A DNA stretch of 32,314 bases from an uncultured Acidobacteriota bacterium (GCA_902825875.1 CADECP010000050.1:1-32314); one strand, 5' to 3'; numbered from the stretch's first letter, positions 1-8,844 are shown. Made by a program: numbers and translations. Notes: generated from the sequence alone by a model not told the origin.

Positions 1-2489
1 ATCTGAATCCAGGAATTGTTGCTCGAAGCCGTCCAATTGCACGACATATCCGTCGTGACGTTGACCGAATCGCTGCCTCCTGCCGAAGTGAAATTCGCGG
101 AAGTCGGATTGAGCACGTAGTTGCAACCACCGGTTTCGTTGAAATTGAACACGACCAGCGCGAAATGCTGATCCGTCGTATCGGCGTCGCCCAGAATGCC
201 GTCGCCGTTCAGCCCAGTCGCGCGAACGCGAACAGTGACAGACGTTCCAGCCGTGACGCCCGAAGCCAGCCAAACATTTTCGACGTTGTTGACGATGTCA
301 GCCGAACCGCCAGTCGCCGACAAACCGCCGGTGAAAACATTGCCTTTGTATGTGTTGGCTCCAACCGTTACTTCCAGATCGAGGTTGTTGACCAGCGCAG
401 GATTGGAAACTCCTGGAGGATCAGTCCAAACCAATGTCGCGCGGAAATGCCGCGAATTGGTGGCGACGGTTCCGTTGTAAACAAACTCCTGGCCGTTGGT
501 CGTCAGCCCGTTTGTCTGGTTGATGTATTTGGTGGCGACGCCAGTATTCAACACGTTTTTCAGGTTCAAGCGTCCCCAGCCTTCGGCTCCGTTAGGAATT
601 GAGGCAGACACGTTGGCTCCACTCATTTCCTGGCCGCCGTTCAAGATGGCAGCTTTGACCAAAGCCGGACTTGGGTTTACTCCGCCGCTGCCGTTTTTCC
701 AGAACTGGGTGAACAACGCCGCCGCGCCTGCAATCTGCGGAGCCGCATGCGAGGTTCCCGTGCTCCAACGATGATGAGTATCTATGTTGCCGAAAAGTGA
801 ATCCGTGCCAGAACGCCCTCCGCTGATTCCAGTTCCCGGAGCCGTGATGTCAGGTTTGATGCGCCCGTCTGCGGCTGGCCCTCGGCTGGATGAAGAAGCC
901 AGATCGTCAAGATTATTTGCCGAACTGGTCAGTTCCGGGCGAAGGTTTTCAGAGTTTGCGGTGGCAATGACGTTCTTGGCGACTTTTGGGCGAGTCAATC
1001 CGCTCGTGCCTTGATTGCCAGCCGAAAAGATAATCAGCAACGGATCAATTGTTGATGCCGAAGACGAATCTCGAACAAAACCGTCGTACTGCGCGGCAAA
1101 CGAATCATACGAATTACCGTTCAATCCCGCTCCCCAACTGTTGTTGGAGATGAATCCTTTGACGCCGTTTGGCCCGTTGGTCGTGACTGTGTCATTGCAG
1201 GTGTCGGCTTCGCTTCCGTTGTATCCAACACGAAGCAGCGGAACATTGATGATGTGAGACTTGCGAGCTACGCCAAGTCCGTAATTGTGTCCGGTCGGAT
1301 CGAGCAAAGATGAAAACGGCGTATCGCCCGCGATGATCGTGGCGTTCAGATGGCCGTGTCCTTCGGCTCCGGCAGGCGCTCCGCGCAACGGCGCGTTCAC
1401 TGTATTGCTGGCCGTGTTGTAAAACCCTCCGTCGCCCGGAATGCCTACGCCGTCGTCAACGACTGCAACTGTGACGTTCGTGCCATCCACGCCGAATTGC
1501 GTCAGCGAGTTATATCCAGGCCCCGAAATCGTCGTGTTGTTGGTGAAATTTCCGGCGACGATGTGCGCCGCGCGCTCGTCTTCCTTTTCCGGTCTGATAT
1601 ATGGATCAATCGTGAACACTCCGGCAATTTGGGCGACCGGCAAAATCAATCCGGCGTCCATTTCCACGCGAATGACGTTGAAGAAATTTCCCGGCAAGTT
1701 GATTCGATGTTTGACCGTCGCGCCGAAATCGGAAACCGTCGTTGCCGCAGCTTCCAGATTGATTTGTTTGAACACCGCAATGTCGAACTGGCCGATGTTC
1801 GACCCGGTCGCGGATTGTGTCAGCGCCAGTCGCCGCATTTCCGGCGACAGTTTGAACAGCGGATGAAAAGCTCCGGTCCAGCGAACGCGCGGATGATTTT
1901 CAATCGTCGCCATCGCTTCGCGCGAAGCGTAAACAAAGAAGGCCTGATGCGGCACGTACTGCAAAATTTCAGCGCCAGCCGCGCGAAGCTCGTCCAGCCA
2001 TTCATCACGCGCCGGAGCAGCGAATTGAACGATGTAATAATCCGCTCCGTCGCTGACCGGTTTCACCATTCCGTTGATTCCGGCAAAGGCGCGTTCGGCA
2101 GATTCAGTCAGCGGTTCAAAGCTGTATCCTGGCAAATGAATGCCGGTTTCGATCTTGTCGGCTTGCTCAAAAGCTTTTCCGTGCGCCATCGCCCGGTTGA
2201 CGGCGACCACGACAAAGGTTCCGTAATCTTCGACAACAGTGCCGAGCCGCCGTGCGGCTTCGCGGTCTTCTTCGCTGCGCGTGGTGATGCGAACAAATTG
2301 ATTTCCGGCGTCACGCACTGCCAGTGTCACGTCATCTGCGCCGGTTCTGATTTTTGCTTTGATGGGATTTTGCTGCTCAGCAGCTTTGGAAGTGGCGGAA
2401 CCAAATTTGGTTCCAAGCGGCGTTGCCCAAATCAAAGCCAGCAAGGCCAGAACAACGCACAGGAGAATTGCGGAGTGGAGCTTTCTCAT
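1..2489 (-). CDS. Secreted subtilisin-family (S8) serine peptidase with C-terminal BACON-like domain, 3' end outside the window
   Basis: A reading frame of 829 codons runs off the window edge, so the C-terminus is missing. The start ATG follows an AGAGGA ribosome binding site. Residues 1-30 form a signal peptide, so the enzyme is exported. The S8 catalytic set is visible: Asp345 or 346 in VAVVDDGVGI, His378 in EGHGHLNATIIAG, Asn492 in FSAGNQG and Ser580 in STGTSHAAPQIAG. The roughly 340 residues before the triad resemble a long propeptide or N-terminal extension. After the peptidase domain comes a beta-barrel segment with LVWTDPPG and LVNNLDLEV motifs, as in KP-43-type alkaline proteases. It is followed by a BACON-like repeat (CNYVLNPTSANF ... 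CNWTASSNNSWI), a module often linked to carbohydrate or surface binding. The family hydrolyses proteins outside the cell; the substrate cannot be told. The next gene is divergent, so this one has its own promoter. Confidence 0.93.
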   Translation of the reverse strand, partial: MRKLHSAILLCVVLALLALIWATPLGTKFGSATSKAAEQQNPIKAKIRTGADDVTLAVRDAGNQFVRITTRSEEDREAARRLGTVVEDYGTFVVVAVNRAMAHGKAFEQADKIETGIHLPGYSFEPLTESAERAFAGINGMVKPVSDGADYYIVQFAAPARDEWLDELRAAGAEILQYVPHQAFFVYASREAMATIENHPRVRWTGAFHPLFKLSPEMRRLALTQSATGSNIGQFDIAVFKQINLEAAATTVSDFGATVKHRINLPGNFFNVIRVEMDAGLILPVAQIAGVFTIDPYIRPEKEDERAAHIVAGNFTNNTTISGPGYNSLTQFGVDGTNVTVAVVDDGVGIPGDGGFYNTASNTVNAPLRGAPAGAEGHGHLNATIIAGDTPFSSLLDPTGHNYGLGVARKSHIINVPLLRVGYNGSEADTCNDTVTTNGPNGVKGFISNNSWGAGLNGNSYDSFAAQYDGFVRDSSSASTIDPLLIIFSAGNQGTSGLTRPKVAKNVIATANSENLRPELTSSANNLDDLASSSSRGPAADGRIKPDITAPGTGISGGRSGTDSLFGNIDTHHRWSTGTSHAAPQIAGAAALFTQFWKNGSGGVNPSPALVKAAILNGGQEMSGANVSASIPNGAEGWGRLNLKNVLNTGVATKYINQTNGLTTNGQEFVYNGTVATNSRHFRATLVWTDPPGVSNPALVNNLDLEVTVGANTYKGNVFTGGLSATGGSADIVNNVENVWLASGVTAGTSVTVRVRATGLNGDGILGDADTTDQHFALVVFNFNETGGCNYVLNPTSANFTSAGGSDSVNVTTDMSCNWTASSNNSWIQ

Positions 2490-2803
2490 AGCTGAATTCC
2501 TCTTTTTGACGGTGAACCTTTGTTTCTCGCAATTTCCGTTCGAACGTGGGCGGCTTGAACAAGCTACGAACAGAATTCACAGAAAATCTTGTGGCGAGTC
2601 TTTAAGATGATTCGTTTGTTTGTCTTTGGCGCGGCGAACTATAGTGCAAACTGAATGCTCCCACAAACCAGCGGCCTGGATTGATCGAACAAATTTTACG
2701 GCAAATTTTTTCCGGTCGAAAACCGACTTACCGCGACTTCAACAGGCTGGCTCGGTTATGATTCGCGCCGACAACTTCCCATCACTCCATCGAAAGGCAA
2801 ATT
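2490..2803. other. Divergent intergenic region, no gene seen
   Basis: This 314-nt gap separates the divergent peptidase and oxidoreductase genes and must hold both promoters. It is locally AT-rich around 2690-2720. I see no RNA gene, convincing ORF or strong hairpin, and I cannot assign -35/-10 boxes with confidence. Confidence 0.5.
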
Positions 2804-4012
2804 ATGAATCGTCGAGAGTTCATCAAAGCAGGCACGTCATCCGCCATCGTTCTGACCACCGCCGGGATGACTGCGAAATCTTATGCGCGCATCATTGGAG
2901 CAAATGACCGCATACGGCTTGGTGGCATCGGCCCCGGAGATCGTGGTAGCGGTCGCGTGGCGACGGCGCAAAAACTCGGTGCGGACATTGTCGCTCTGGC
3001 CGATGTCAACAAAGGCATGCTGGCTGTGGCACAGAAACGGCTCAGCGCGCCGGTCGAAAAAACCTATGTTGATTACAACGAATTGCTGGCGCGCAAAGAC
3101 ATTGACGGAGTCATTATCGCCACGCCCGATCATTTGCATCATCAATGTCTGGTGGATTCGGTTCGCGCGGGCAAAGACGTGTACATCGAAAAGCCTCTGA
3201 CGCGCACCATCGAAGAAGGCGAAAGCATGGTTGCTGCCGTCAAAGCCTCGAAACAGATTGTTCAAGTCGGCAATCAACGACGCAGCGGCGATCATTTCAA
3301 AAAAGCGCGCGACATCGTGGCGTCTGGCGGCATAGGCGAAATTCGTTTTGTCAGGATTTGGGATTTCCGCTATCGCCCGGTTGATCCTTACATCAAACGC
3401 AGCAAAGACCAGTCGCTGTTTGCGCCGGAGTTGATTGACTGGCCGCGCTTTCTGGGCAAAGCGCCAAAGCGCCCTTATGACGCAAAACGCGCTTCGGGCT
3501 GGCGCTGGTATTGGGATTACGCCGGAGGTTTGATGACAGACATCGGCCCGCATTGGCTGGACGTGGCGATGTGGATCACTGGCTGCGACGGCCCGAAAAC
3601 CGTCAGTTGCAACGGCGGCAAATATCAAAACACCGACTGGGAAACGCCGGACAACGTTCACGCCATTTTGGATTGTGGCACGTTCGCCATCGTCTTTATG
3701 GTGCAATTCATGAACGGCCAGGAATACGACGGCGCGGCGTTTTATGGTTTGGAAGGCAGCATCGTGCAGGAAAACAATCGCGGGATGATGGTTCGGTACG
3801 ACGCCAAGCGCAAAGAAGTCGAAAGCTGGAAAATCACAGACGAGAGCACGGCTCACATGCAAAACTTTCTGGATTCGATGAAAAACCGTCAGCAGCCGAA
3901 TTCGCCAGTGGAATTGGCGAACCGCGTTTTAGTTGGAGCGCATTTGGCCAACGAATCCTTCAGATCAGGTAAGCGCGTCAACTGGGACACAGTGAAATGG
4001 CGGCACGCCTAA
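2804..4012 (+). CDS. Gfo/Idh/MocA-family oxidoreductase with Tat-type signal
   Basis: This 402-residue protein starts with NRREFIKAG followed by a hydrophobic stretch, a twin-arginine type export signal. It is therefore probably periplasmic and carries its NAD(P) cofactor across folded. The Rossmann fold is marked by GGIGPGDRGSG (about 40-50), a variant of GxGxxG, and by the family's EKP motif at 129-131, whose Lys is the usual catalytic or cofactor-contacting residue. GGLMTDIGPHWLD is the conserved substrate-site helix. Family members oxidise or reduce sugars and cyclitols. The substrate is unknown, and no neighbour on this strand helps. A GAAAGG box precedes the ATG. The stop codon overlaps tail to tail by about 4 nt with the opposing hydrolase gene, leaving no room for a separate terminator. 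Confidence 0.93.
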   Translation: MNRREFIKAGTSSAIVLTTAGMTAKSYARIIGANDRIRLGGIGPGDRGSGRVATAQKLGADIVALADVNKGMLAVAQKRLSAPVEKTYVDYNELLARKDIDGVIIATPDHLHHQCLVDSVRAGKDVYIEKPLTRTIEEGESMVAAVKASKQIVQVGNQRRSGDHFKKARDIVASGGIGEIRFVRIWDFRYRPVDPYIKRSKDQSLFAPELIDWPRFLGKAPKRPYDAKRASGWRWYWDYAGGLMTDIGPHWLDVAMWITGCDGPKTVSCNGGKYQNTDWETPDNVHAILDCGTFAIVFMVQFMNGQEYDGAAFYGLEGSIVQENNRGMMVRYDAKRKEVESWKITDESTAHMQNFLDSMKNRQQPNSPVELANRVLVGAHLANESFRSGKRVNWDTVKWRHA

Positions 4013-4800
4013 CCAAAGAAGTCGAGCAGTGCCTGATTCACATCTTCAGCTTTTTCGATGAAGAAGAGATGACCGGCTTCGGGAAACTCCATCAGCCGAG
4101 CGTTCGGAATACGCTCGGCTATTATTTTGGAGTTGGCTGGCACGACCAGTACATCGTCAGCGCCGGTCATCACCAAAGCCGGCACAGCGATTTGCGGCAG
4201 GCGCTCAAAAGCATCAAATGCCCAAATCGCATTGAGCTGTCCGGCGTAACCGTGCGCGCGTTGACGGTTGTCCACGAACAAAGGAACCAGCGATTCGATC
4301 AATTCCGGTCGGTGTTGTTGAGTTTGCGGCGAATAGTTGATCGGTGTGCATTCGCGTACGACTTGTTCGCGCGGCTTGCCGGGAAGGCTTTTGAAAATCT
4401 CAGTCACCCACGCCGGCGAAGGCACGCAATGTTTGATGCCCGGATGCGTGCAGCCAATCGCTAGTTTGCGAACTCGTTGCGGATGCCGAAGCGCGAATTC
4501 CTGAGCGATCATTCCGCCCATCGAAATGCCGAAGACATAAGCCGAATCAATTCCAAGATGACCCAGTAATGCCGCAGCGTCATCGGCAATGTCAGCCAGC
4601 GAAAAAGCGTCTTCCGGTTGATCGGTTTCGCCGACTCCGCGATTGTCGAAGGTGATGACTTGGAACCGCGACGACAAAGCTTCGACTTGAAACTTCCAGT
4701 TGTTGCCTCGTCCGGCCAAACCATAAATCAGCAACAACGGTTCGCCTGAGCCTGTGACTTCGTAAAACAGATTGATTCCGTTGACGTGAACTTTCGGCAT
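4009..4800 (-). CDS. Alpha/beta-fold hydrolase
   Basis: This 263-residue cytoplasmic protein has the full alpha/beta-hydrolase layout. The nucleophile elbow is GISMGG (Ser near 94). The acid is Asp in TGADDVLV, and the catalytic His lies in EAGHLFF near the C-terminus. The early strand-loop LLLIYGLAGRGNNW supplies the oxyanion hole. The length fits the 3-oxoadipate enol-lactonase/epoxide hydrolase-like group, but the substrate cannot be read from the sequence. It starts 5 nt after the stop of the cupin gene on the same strand, so the two are probably cotranscribed. The 3' end overlaps the convergent oxidoreductase by 4 nt. Confidence 0.92.
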   Translation of the reverse strand: MPKVHVNGINLFYEVTGSGEPLLLIYGLAGRGNNWKFQVEALSSRFQVITFDNRGVGETDQPEDAFSLADIADDAAALLGHLGIDSAYVFGISMGGMIAQEFALRHPQRVRKLAIGCTHPGIKHCVPSPAWVTEIFKSLPGKPREQVVRECTPINYSPQTQQHRPELIESLVPLFVDNRQRAHGYAGQLNAIWAFDAFERLPQIAVPALVMTGADDVLVVPANSKIIAERIPNARLMEFPEAGHLFFIEKAEDVNQALLDFFG

Positions 4801-4805
4801 GCCGC

Positions 4806-5186
4806 TTATCCTTGAGTGCGCCCAAAATCGTCCTGAAGCCGCTCAATGTCGTCTTCGCCCAAATAACCGCCGCGTTGAACTTCGATGAAGACCACAGTTT
4901 CTTCCCCCGGATTTTCAATCCGGTGCGCCGCGCCGACGGCAATGTCTACGTATTCGCCAGGCTTCAGAAAAATGTCTTGGCCATCCAGCGTGACTTTGGC
5001 CGTTCCCGCCACGATGAACCAATGTTCGGCTCGTTGAGCATGTTTTTGGTAGCTGAGCCGTTTGCCGGGCAGCACTTCAATGCGTTTGACCTTGTACCCA
5101 TCGGCTTCGTCCAACACTGTAAATGTTCCCCACGGGCGTTCATCATATTTAGGTGAATTGTTCGGTATCGTTTGGTCGTGATTCAT
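4806..5186 (-). CDS. Cupin-domain protein, mannose-6-phosphate isomerase type II-like
   Basis: This 126-residue single-domain cupin closely resembles the C-terminal isomerase domain of bifunctional ManC/AlgA proteins. It has RPWGTF near residue 18, the metal-binding block SYQKHAQRAEHW and the second cupin motif GAAHRIENPG. His and Glu of the first block and His of the second would bind a divalent metal. In ManC this domain interconverts mannose-6-phosphate and fructose-6-phosphate. Here the guanylyltransferase domain is absent, so it may be a free isomerase or only a sugar-binding cupin. AAGGA boxes lie just upstream of the ATG. It is the first gene of a two-gene unit with the alpha/beta hydrolase. 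Confidence 0.9.
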   Translation of the reverse strand: MNHDQTIPNNSPKYDERPWGTFTVLDEADGYKVKRIEVLPGKRLSYQKHAQRAEHWFIVAGTAKVTLDGQDIFLKPGEYVDIAVGAAHRIENPGEETVVFIEVQRGGYLGEDDIERLQDDFGRTQG

Positions 5187-5292
5187 TCCTTATCAAATTC
5201 CTTATTTCTGTTTTGCTGGCCGTCCGGCCTGATTTTCCAATCGGCGACATCATTGCCGAATCAAGCGAAGTCTATCAACTCGCTGCCAACAG

Positions 5293-6588
5293 CTAATCAA
5301 AGAAAATCGTGAATCGGGTTGGCTGGTTGGGTTGGCTTTCGAGCGAGAATTCCAATCCGTGCCCCTCCAGAATTTCCTGCACCAGAGTCAGCCCGATTCC
5401 CTGACCATTCTCTTTCGTGCTGAAAAACGGAGTAAACAGATTGGTTCTGACTGTTGGTGAAATGCCGCTGCCTGTGTCTTCGATGGCGACGAATGGTTTG
5501 CCGAATCGCACGGTAATGGTTCCCTGCTGGCCAATCGCTTCCATCGCGTTTTTCAGCACGTTGATAAACACCTGCTCCATCTGGCTTCGATCCAGCTTGA
5601 CCGATTCAATTTCCGGGTCGGCGACAAACTTCAACTCAATTTTCCGGCTCGCCAGTTCGGCGCGAAACAGCAGCGCCACATTTTCGATCAACGCCCGCAC
5701 ATCGCACGACTGCAAATTCGGCAGAGGCAAGCGAAACACATCGGCGAAATTTCGCATGAATTGATTCAGATGATCGGTTCGGGAAATCACCACCCGCAGC
5801 GCCTGTTCAAAATCCTGGCGATCTTCGGCGCTCAACTGGCTGGCATAATGCAGACAGGAATGCAGCAGCGAATTCGCCGAACCGACTGAATTGTTCACTT
5901 CGTGCGACATCATGCGGATGATTTTTTCAAACGCGGTCTTTTCCGCCTGGCGCAATTCTTCGGTCAGTTCTTCAATCAGCAGGAAATCGCGCGTAAACCC
6001 TCGATCCAGAAATTGAGAACGATAACAACGAACCCGACGACGACCAGTCAGCGGCAAGACCAGCGATTCGCCCAGCTTGATGTCTTCCATCGCCGAAGCA
6101 ACAGCCGAATTCAATTCGCTCAGCCGTTTGCCAATCAACTCCGACGAAGCCAGTTGCAGTATTTGCTCAACCGCCGGATTGACCATCGCAATTCGTCCAT
6201 CGAAATCCAGCGTGACAATTCCCGAAGGCGATGCCGCCAGCACTTTGTCCAAAAAGTAATTCTGCTCCTGCATCCGCGTGCGCTCTTCGCGCAGGTGATC
6301 CGCCATTCGATTGTAAACGGCAATCAACCGATCAAGTTCCGGCTGGCCGACTTCGCTAAAACGCGACGTGAAATCGCTGTCTTGAATGAACTGCGCTCCG
6401 GTGTTGACCAGCTCGATGGTGTTGAACAACTGCCGAATCAACCGCAGCCCGACATACAGCGAAACGATGAAAACCGCCTCCACAGCCAACAGCCAGATGC
6501 GATGTTTCATCAACAGATAAATCGCCACTCCTGCAAACAGCAGATGAACGGCAATCAGGTACAAGATGAATTTGAAACGAAGACTCAT
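5293..6588 (-). CDS. Membrane sensor histidine kinase, HAMP-PAS-HisKA-HATPase
   Basis: The 431-residue protein has two N-terminal membrane helices (about 5-27 and 31-49) with almost no periplasmic loop, so it probably senses an intracellular or membrane signal. A HAMP-like linker (about 50-105) and a PAS domain (about 110-205, PSGIVTLDFDGRIAMVNPA) follow. The phospho-acceptor is His229 in RMMSHEVNNSVGS. The ATPase domain has the N-box NVLKNAMEAI (about 343-352), G1 EDTGSGI (370-376), F-box FTPFFSTK and G2 GQGIGL. The layout resembles NtrY-type kinases. No response regulator is adjacent, so it is an orphan kinase here. Its start overlaps the stop of the upstream lipid kinase gene as ATGA, indicating translational coupling. 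Confidence 0.93.
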   Translation of the reverse strand: MSLRFKFILYLIAVHLLFAGVAIYLLMKHRIWLLAVEAVFIVSLYVGLRLIRQLFNTIELVNTGAQFIQDSDFTSRFSEVGQPELDRLIAVYNRMADHLREERTRMQEQNYFLDKVLAASPSGIVTLDFDGRIAMVNPAVEQILQLASSELIGKRLSELNSAVASAMEDIKLGESLVLPLTGRRRVRCYRSQFLDRGFTRDFLLIEELTEELRQAEKTAFEKIIRMMSHEVNNSVGSANSLLHSCLHYASQLSAEDRQDFEQALRVVISRTDHLNQFMRNFADVFRLPLPNLQSCDVRALIENVALLFRAELASRKIELKFVADPEIESVKLDRSQMEQVFINVLKNAMEAIGQQGTITVRFGKPFVAIEDTGSGISPTVRTNLFTPFFSTKENGQGIGLTLVQEILEGHGLEFSLESQPNQPTRFTIFFD

Positions 6589-7532
6589 GAAGGGTTGCCT
6601 GCAATGAAACGAAGCGCAGCCGGTTTGATCGTCAGCCGCGCGGGGGTGAATCCGGCGGTTTCGCCATCCACGTCCACCGGCAGCGGCGGCCAGGCGTTGA
6701 TCGTCACGCCGGAGCTTTTGCCCAGTCGAACTTTCGGATTGCGAAGATGCGCGCCAAATCGAATCCGCGGCAATTCTTTCAGAATGTCGAATCGTTCGGC
6801 GCGATCGGTCAGCACCACGTCCATCAATCCATCATCCAATTCCGCCAACGGCGCGAACTTCATGCCGCCGCCTGCAAACCGCCCGTTGGCCGCGACAAAG
6901 AAGTTGGAAAAGACGTAACAGTCGCTTGCTCCATCAGGCTGATCGTCAAATTGAATCTGAACCGGGTGATTGCGATAAGTTTTCAACGCCTGCAAAGCAG
7001 CCAGCACAAATCGCGCGTGGCCGCCAATCCAGCGCGGCCACGTGCTGCGCCAGGAATTCACCAGCCGAACGACTTCGCCGCCCAAACCGAAACTGACGAC
7101 GTTCAGCGAATACCGCGAAACCGGTTGGCCATCGAGACCGGTCAATTCGATTTTGACCACATCAATCAAACGGTTGTGCCCGGCAAGAATCGCCTGCAAA
7201 GCTGTTTTCCGATTCTTCAATCCAACCGAACGGCAAAAATCCGAACCGGTTCCACACGGCAACAAACCAATGCAGGCCTGTGCGTTCACCGGCTGACCGG
7301 CTTCGTCGAAATAACCGCTGACAACTTCGTTGAGCGTGCCGTCGCCGCCAACGGCAATCACGCAAACTTCTCCTGCCAGCAAAGCCTGCCGAGTCACTTC
7401 GCAAGCTTCGCCGGGACGCGAAGTCAAATGTTCGTTGAACTGAATGCCTCGTTTGCGGACTTCGCGTTGCGCCTTGCCCCATTCCCGCAAAGCAAGGCCA
7501 CGCGCGGCTGTCGGGTTGATGATAAAAAACAT
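6585..7532 (-). CDS. Diacylglycerol/lipid kinase, YegS/BmrU type
   Basis: The 315-residue protein begins MFFIINPTAARG, the canonical start of the DAGK catalytic domain. It carries the nucleotide-binding loop GGDGTLNEV and the conserved PCGTGSDFCRSVG. The family phosphorylates diacylglycerol or related lipids with ATP at the inner membrane surface. A longer frame reaching 7571 exists, but its extra codons lie in the AAAAGGC repeat (7542-7575), so I chose the ATG at 7530-7532. No good Shine-Dalgarno box precedes it, which fits a disturbed upstream region: the repeat-bracketed cassette ends 10 nt before this start. The stop overlaps the sensor kinase start. Confidence 0.9.
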   Translation of the reverse strand: MFFIINPTAARGLALREWGKAQREVRKRGIQFNEHLTSRPGEACEVTRQALLAGEVCVIAVGGDGTLNEVVSGYFDEAGQPVNAQACIGLLPCGTGSDFCRSVGLKNRKTALQAILAGHNRLIDVVKIELTGLDGQPVSRYSLNVVSFGLGGEVVRLVNSWRSTWPRWIGGHARFVLAALQALKTYRNHPVQIQFDDQPDGASDCYVFSNFFVAANGRFAGGGMKFAPLAELDDGLMDVVLTDRAERFDILKELPRIRFGAHLRNPKVRLGKSSGVTINAWPPLPVDVDGETAGFTPARLTIKPAALRFIAGNPS

Positions 7533-7541
7533 GAAAATATC

Positions 7542-7575
7542 AAAAGGCAAAAGGCAAATATCAAAAGTCAAAAAT
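7542..7575 (+). repeat. Left inverted repeat of the four-helix-bundle cassette
   Basis: This is a 34-nt A-rich repeat made of near-tandem AAAAGGC words followed by AAATATCAAAA. Read as reverse complement it matches 8019-8052 with two mismatches and no gaps. It abuts the stop codon of the four-helix-bundle gene (7577-7579) and lies 10 nt from the start of the lipid kinase gene. Confidence 0.92.
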
Positions 7576-7576
7576 G

Positions 7577-7984
7577 TCAGGCTTCAGTTTTCTGCGTCAT
7601 CTCAATGTCAGCAGGAATCGGCAAGGCTGTTTTTGATTTACCTTTTGCAGTAGCCACGGCTTTGGACAAAATTGCTTTCAATTGCGCTGACTCATCAACG
7701 ATGTCCGCCATTTTGCCAACCGCCAATATCTCTGATCTTTGAATCAGTCGAAGCCAGTAGTTTGCCTCCCGAACTTCTTTCAATGCGATTTGGAGCTTGT
7801 GGACAAAGTCGTTATGAGATTCCGCGCCTTGAGCTTCTTCGTAATTCGCTCCAACAGAAGTTCCGCATCTCAAAAGCTGATCCCCGATCCGTTTGCCAGC
7901 AATTGTTTTCGGCAATGATTCAACCGGCTTAACGATCCTAACGGCAAAATTGAGCAAACGTTCGCTCAGATCATTTCGATCCAT
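7577..7984 (-). CDS. Four-helix-bundle protein of the 23S rRNA intervening-sequence (IVP/S23) family
   Basis: The 135-residue protein has the family signature: LSERLLNFAVRIVK at the start, then RCGTSVGANYEEAQGAES, then FVHKLQIALKEVREANYWL. The fold is a small antiparallel four-helix bundle (PF05635/TIGR02436 type). Family members occur inside 23S rRNA intervening sequences and as free-standing genes. Their function is not established, though nucleic-acid binding is suspected. Avd, the accessory protein of diversity-generating retroelements, has the same fold, but this sequence reads as the free-standing type. The start is set by GGAGG seven nt before ATG 7982-7984; upstream in-frame codons are not needed. 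The C-terminal 25 residues are low-complexity. The gene is tightly bracketed by 34-nt inverted repeats, suggesting a small mobile or formerly mobile cassette. Confidence 0.9.
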   Translation of the reverse strand: MDRNDLSERLLNFAVRIVKPVESLPKTIAGKRIGDQLLRCGTSVGANYEEAQGAESHNDFVHKLQIALKEVREANYWLRLIQRSEILAVGKMADIVDESAQLKAILSKAVATAKGKSKTALPIPADIEMTQKTEA

Positions 7985-8018
7985 ATAGCCTCCGGAATCT
8001 GCACACACGATCTTTCAA

Positions 8019-8052
8019 ACTTTTGATTTTTGATATTTGCCTTTTGCCTTTT
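8019..8052 (+). repeat. Right inverted repeat of the four-helix-bundle cassette
   Basis: This is the reverse-complement partner of 7542-7575: 32 of 34 positions match. An additional TTTTGCC word extends it outward to about 8057, touching the stop codon (8056-8058) of the aldolase-like gene. The cassette between the two repeats is about 510 nt and holds one gene only. Confidence 0.92.
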
Positions 8053-8055
8053 GCC

Positions 8056-8844
8056 TTATTCCAAAAGATCGGGTTGCTCTTTGGTAATGCGTGCGTACAG
8101 CGGTTGGAATTGAAACCATCCGGCGACGGTCGAACCGACTTGCTGGCTGGTCAGTTTGGCGCTGTCCGGCATAATGAAATGTGGCTCTCCGGCGGCTTCG
8201 GCCAGCAATTGCGCCTGACAGCTTCGCTCCATGGTGATGAACCACCAGGCGGCTTCGTCTACGGTTTTGCCGACGGTCAGCAATCCATGGTTTCGCAAAA
8301 TGACGGCTTTGCAATTGCCGAGCGCCTGGCCAATTCGTTGGCCTTCTTCCACATCAAGAACGACGCCAGTGAAATCGTCAAACAGCGAATGGTCTTCGTA
8401 AAACGCGCAAGCATCTTGCGTAATCGGATCAAGCAGCCGCCCCAACGACGACCACGATTTGCCGTACATCGAATGCGCATGCGCGGCAGCGATGCAATCC
8501 GTTCGCGCGGCGTGAACCTGCGAGTGGATGGCGAACGCAGCGGCATTGACAGGCATGTCGCCTTCGACGACTTCGCCTTTGTGATTGACCAACACCAGAT
8601 CGGAAACGCGAATCTGGCTGAAATCCATGCCGAACGGATTGACCCAGAAATGATCCGGCTTTTCAGGGTCGCGCGCGGTGATGTGACCGGCGACGCCTTC
8701 GTCAAAACCGAATTTGGCGAACAATCGAAACGCGGCGGCCAGCCGTTGTTTGCGGTGCAGCCGTTCCTGTTCGGTCGTTTCAAACACAGGCATCTGCGGA
8801 ATCCTCAACGATTGCGGAGGAACGATCATTGCAGCTTCAGACAT
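8056..8844 (-). CDS. Class II aldolase/adducin family protein
   Basis: The 262-residue protein has the class II aldolase fold. Zinc ligands are visible as HAH at 122-124 and His186 in RNHGLLTVG. The position that holds the catalytic Glu of L-fuculose-phosphate aldolase (PSSE) reads PVNA here, so the aldol chemistry of FucA is doubtful. The sequence belongs to the adducin-like branch with NAAAFAIHSQVHAAR and the DPITQDACAFYEDH segment. Its reaction is not established. It is on the same strand as the four-helix-bundle and lipid kinase genes, but the palindrome upstream and the cassette downstream make an operon with either neighbour uncertain. Confidence 0.9.
   Translation of the reverse strand: MSEAAMIVPPQSLRIPQMPVFETTEQERLHRKQRLAAAFRLFAKFGFDEGVAGHITARDPEKPDHFWVNPFGMDFSQIRVSDLVLVNHKGEVVEGDMPVNAAAFAIHSQVHAARTDCIAAAHAHSMYGKSWSSLGRLLDPITQDACAFYEDHSLFDDFTGVVLDVEEGQRIGQALGNCKAVILRNHGLLTVGKTVDEAAWWFITMERSCQAQLLAEAAGEPHFIMPDSAKLTSQQVGSTVAGWFQFQPLYARITKEQPDLLE

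Noticed and set aside
2837..3862. Long minus-strand frame opposite the Tat-type oxidoreductase
   Set aside because: It is a shadow of a clear Gfo/Idh/MocA gene, with no domain and unnatural composition.
5902..7742. Long plus-strand frames opposite the sensor kinase and lipid kinase
   Set aside because: Both are antisense to genes with complete family motifs and look like high-GC shadow frames.
7577..7984. Four-helix-bundle gene as the Avd accessory factor of the DGR
   Set aside because: It shares the fold family, but it lies about 5.7 kb from the template, inside its own inverted-repeat cassette, and its motifs match free-standing IVP-type proteins rather than Avd.
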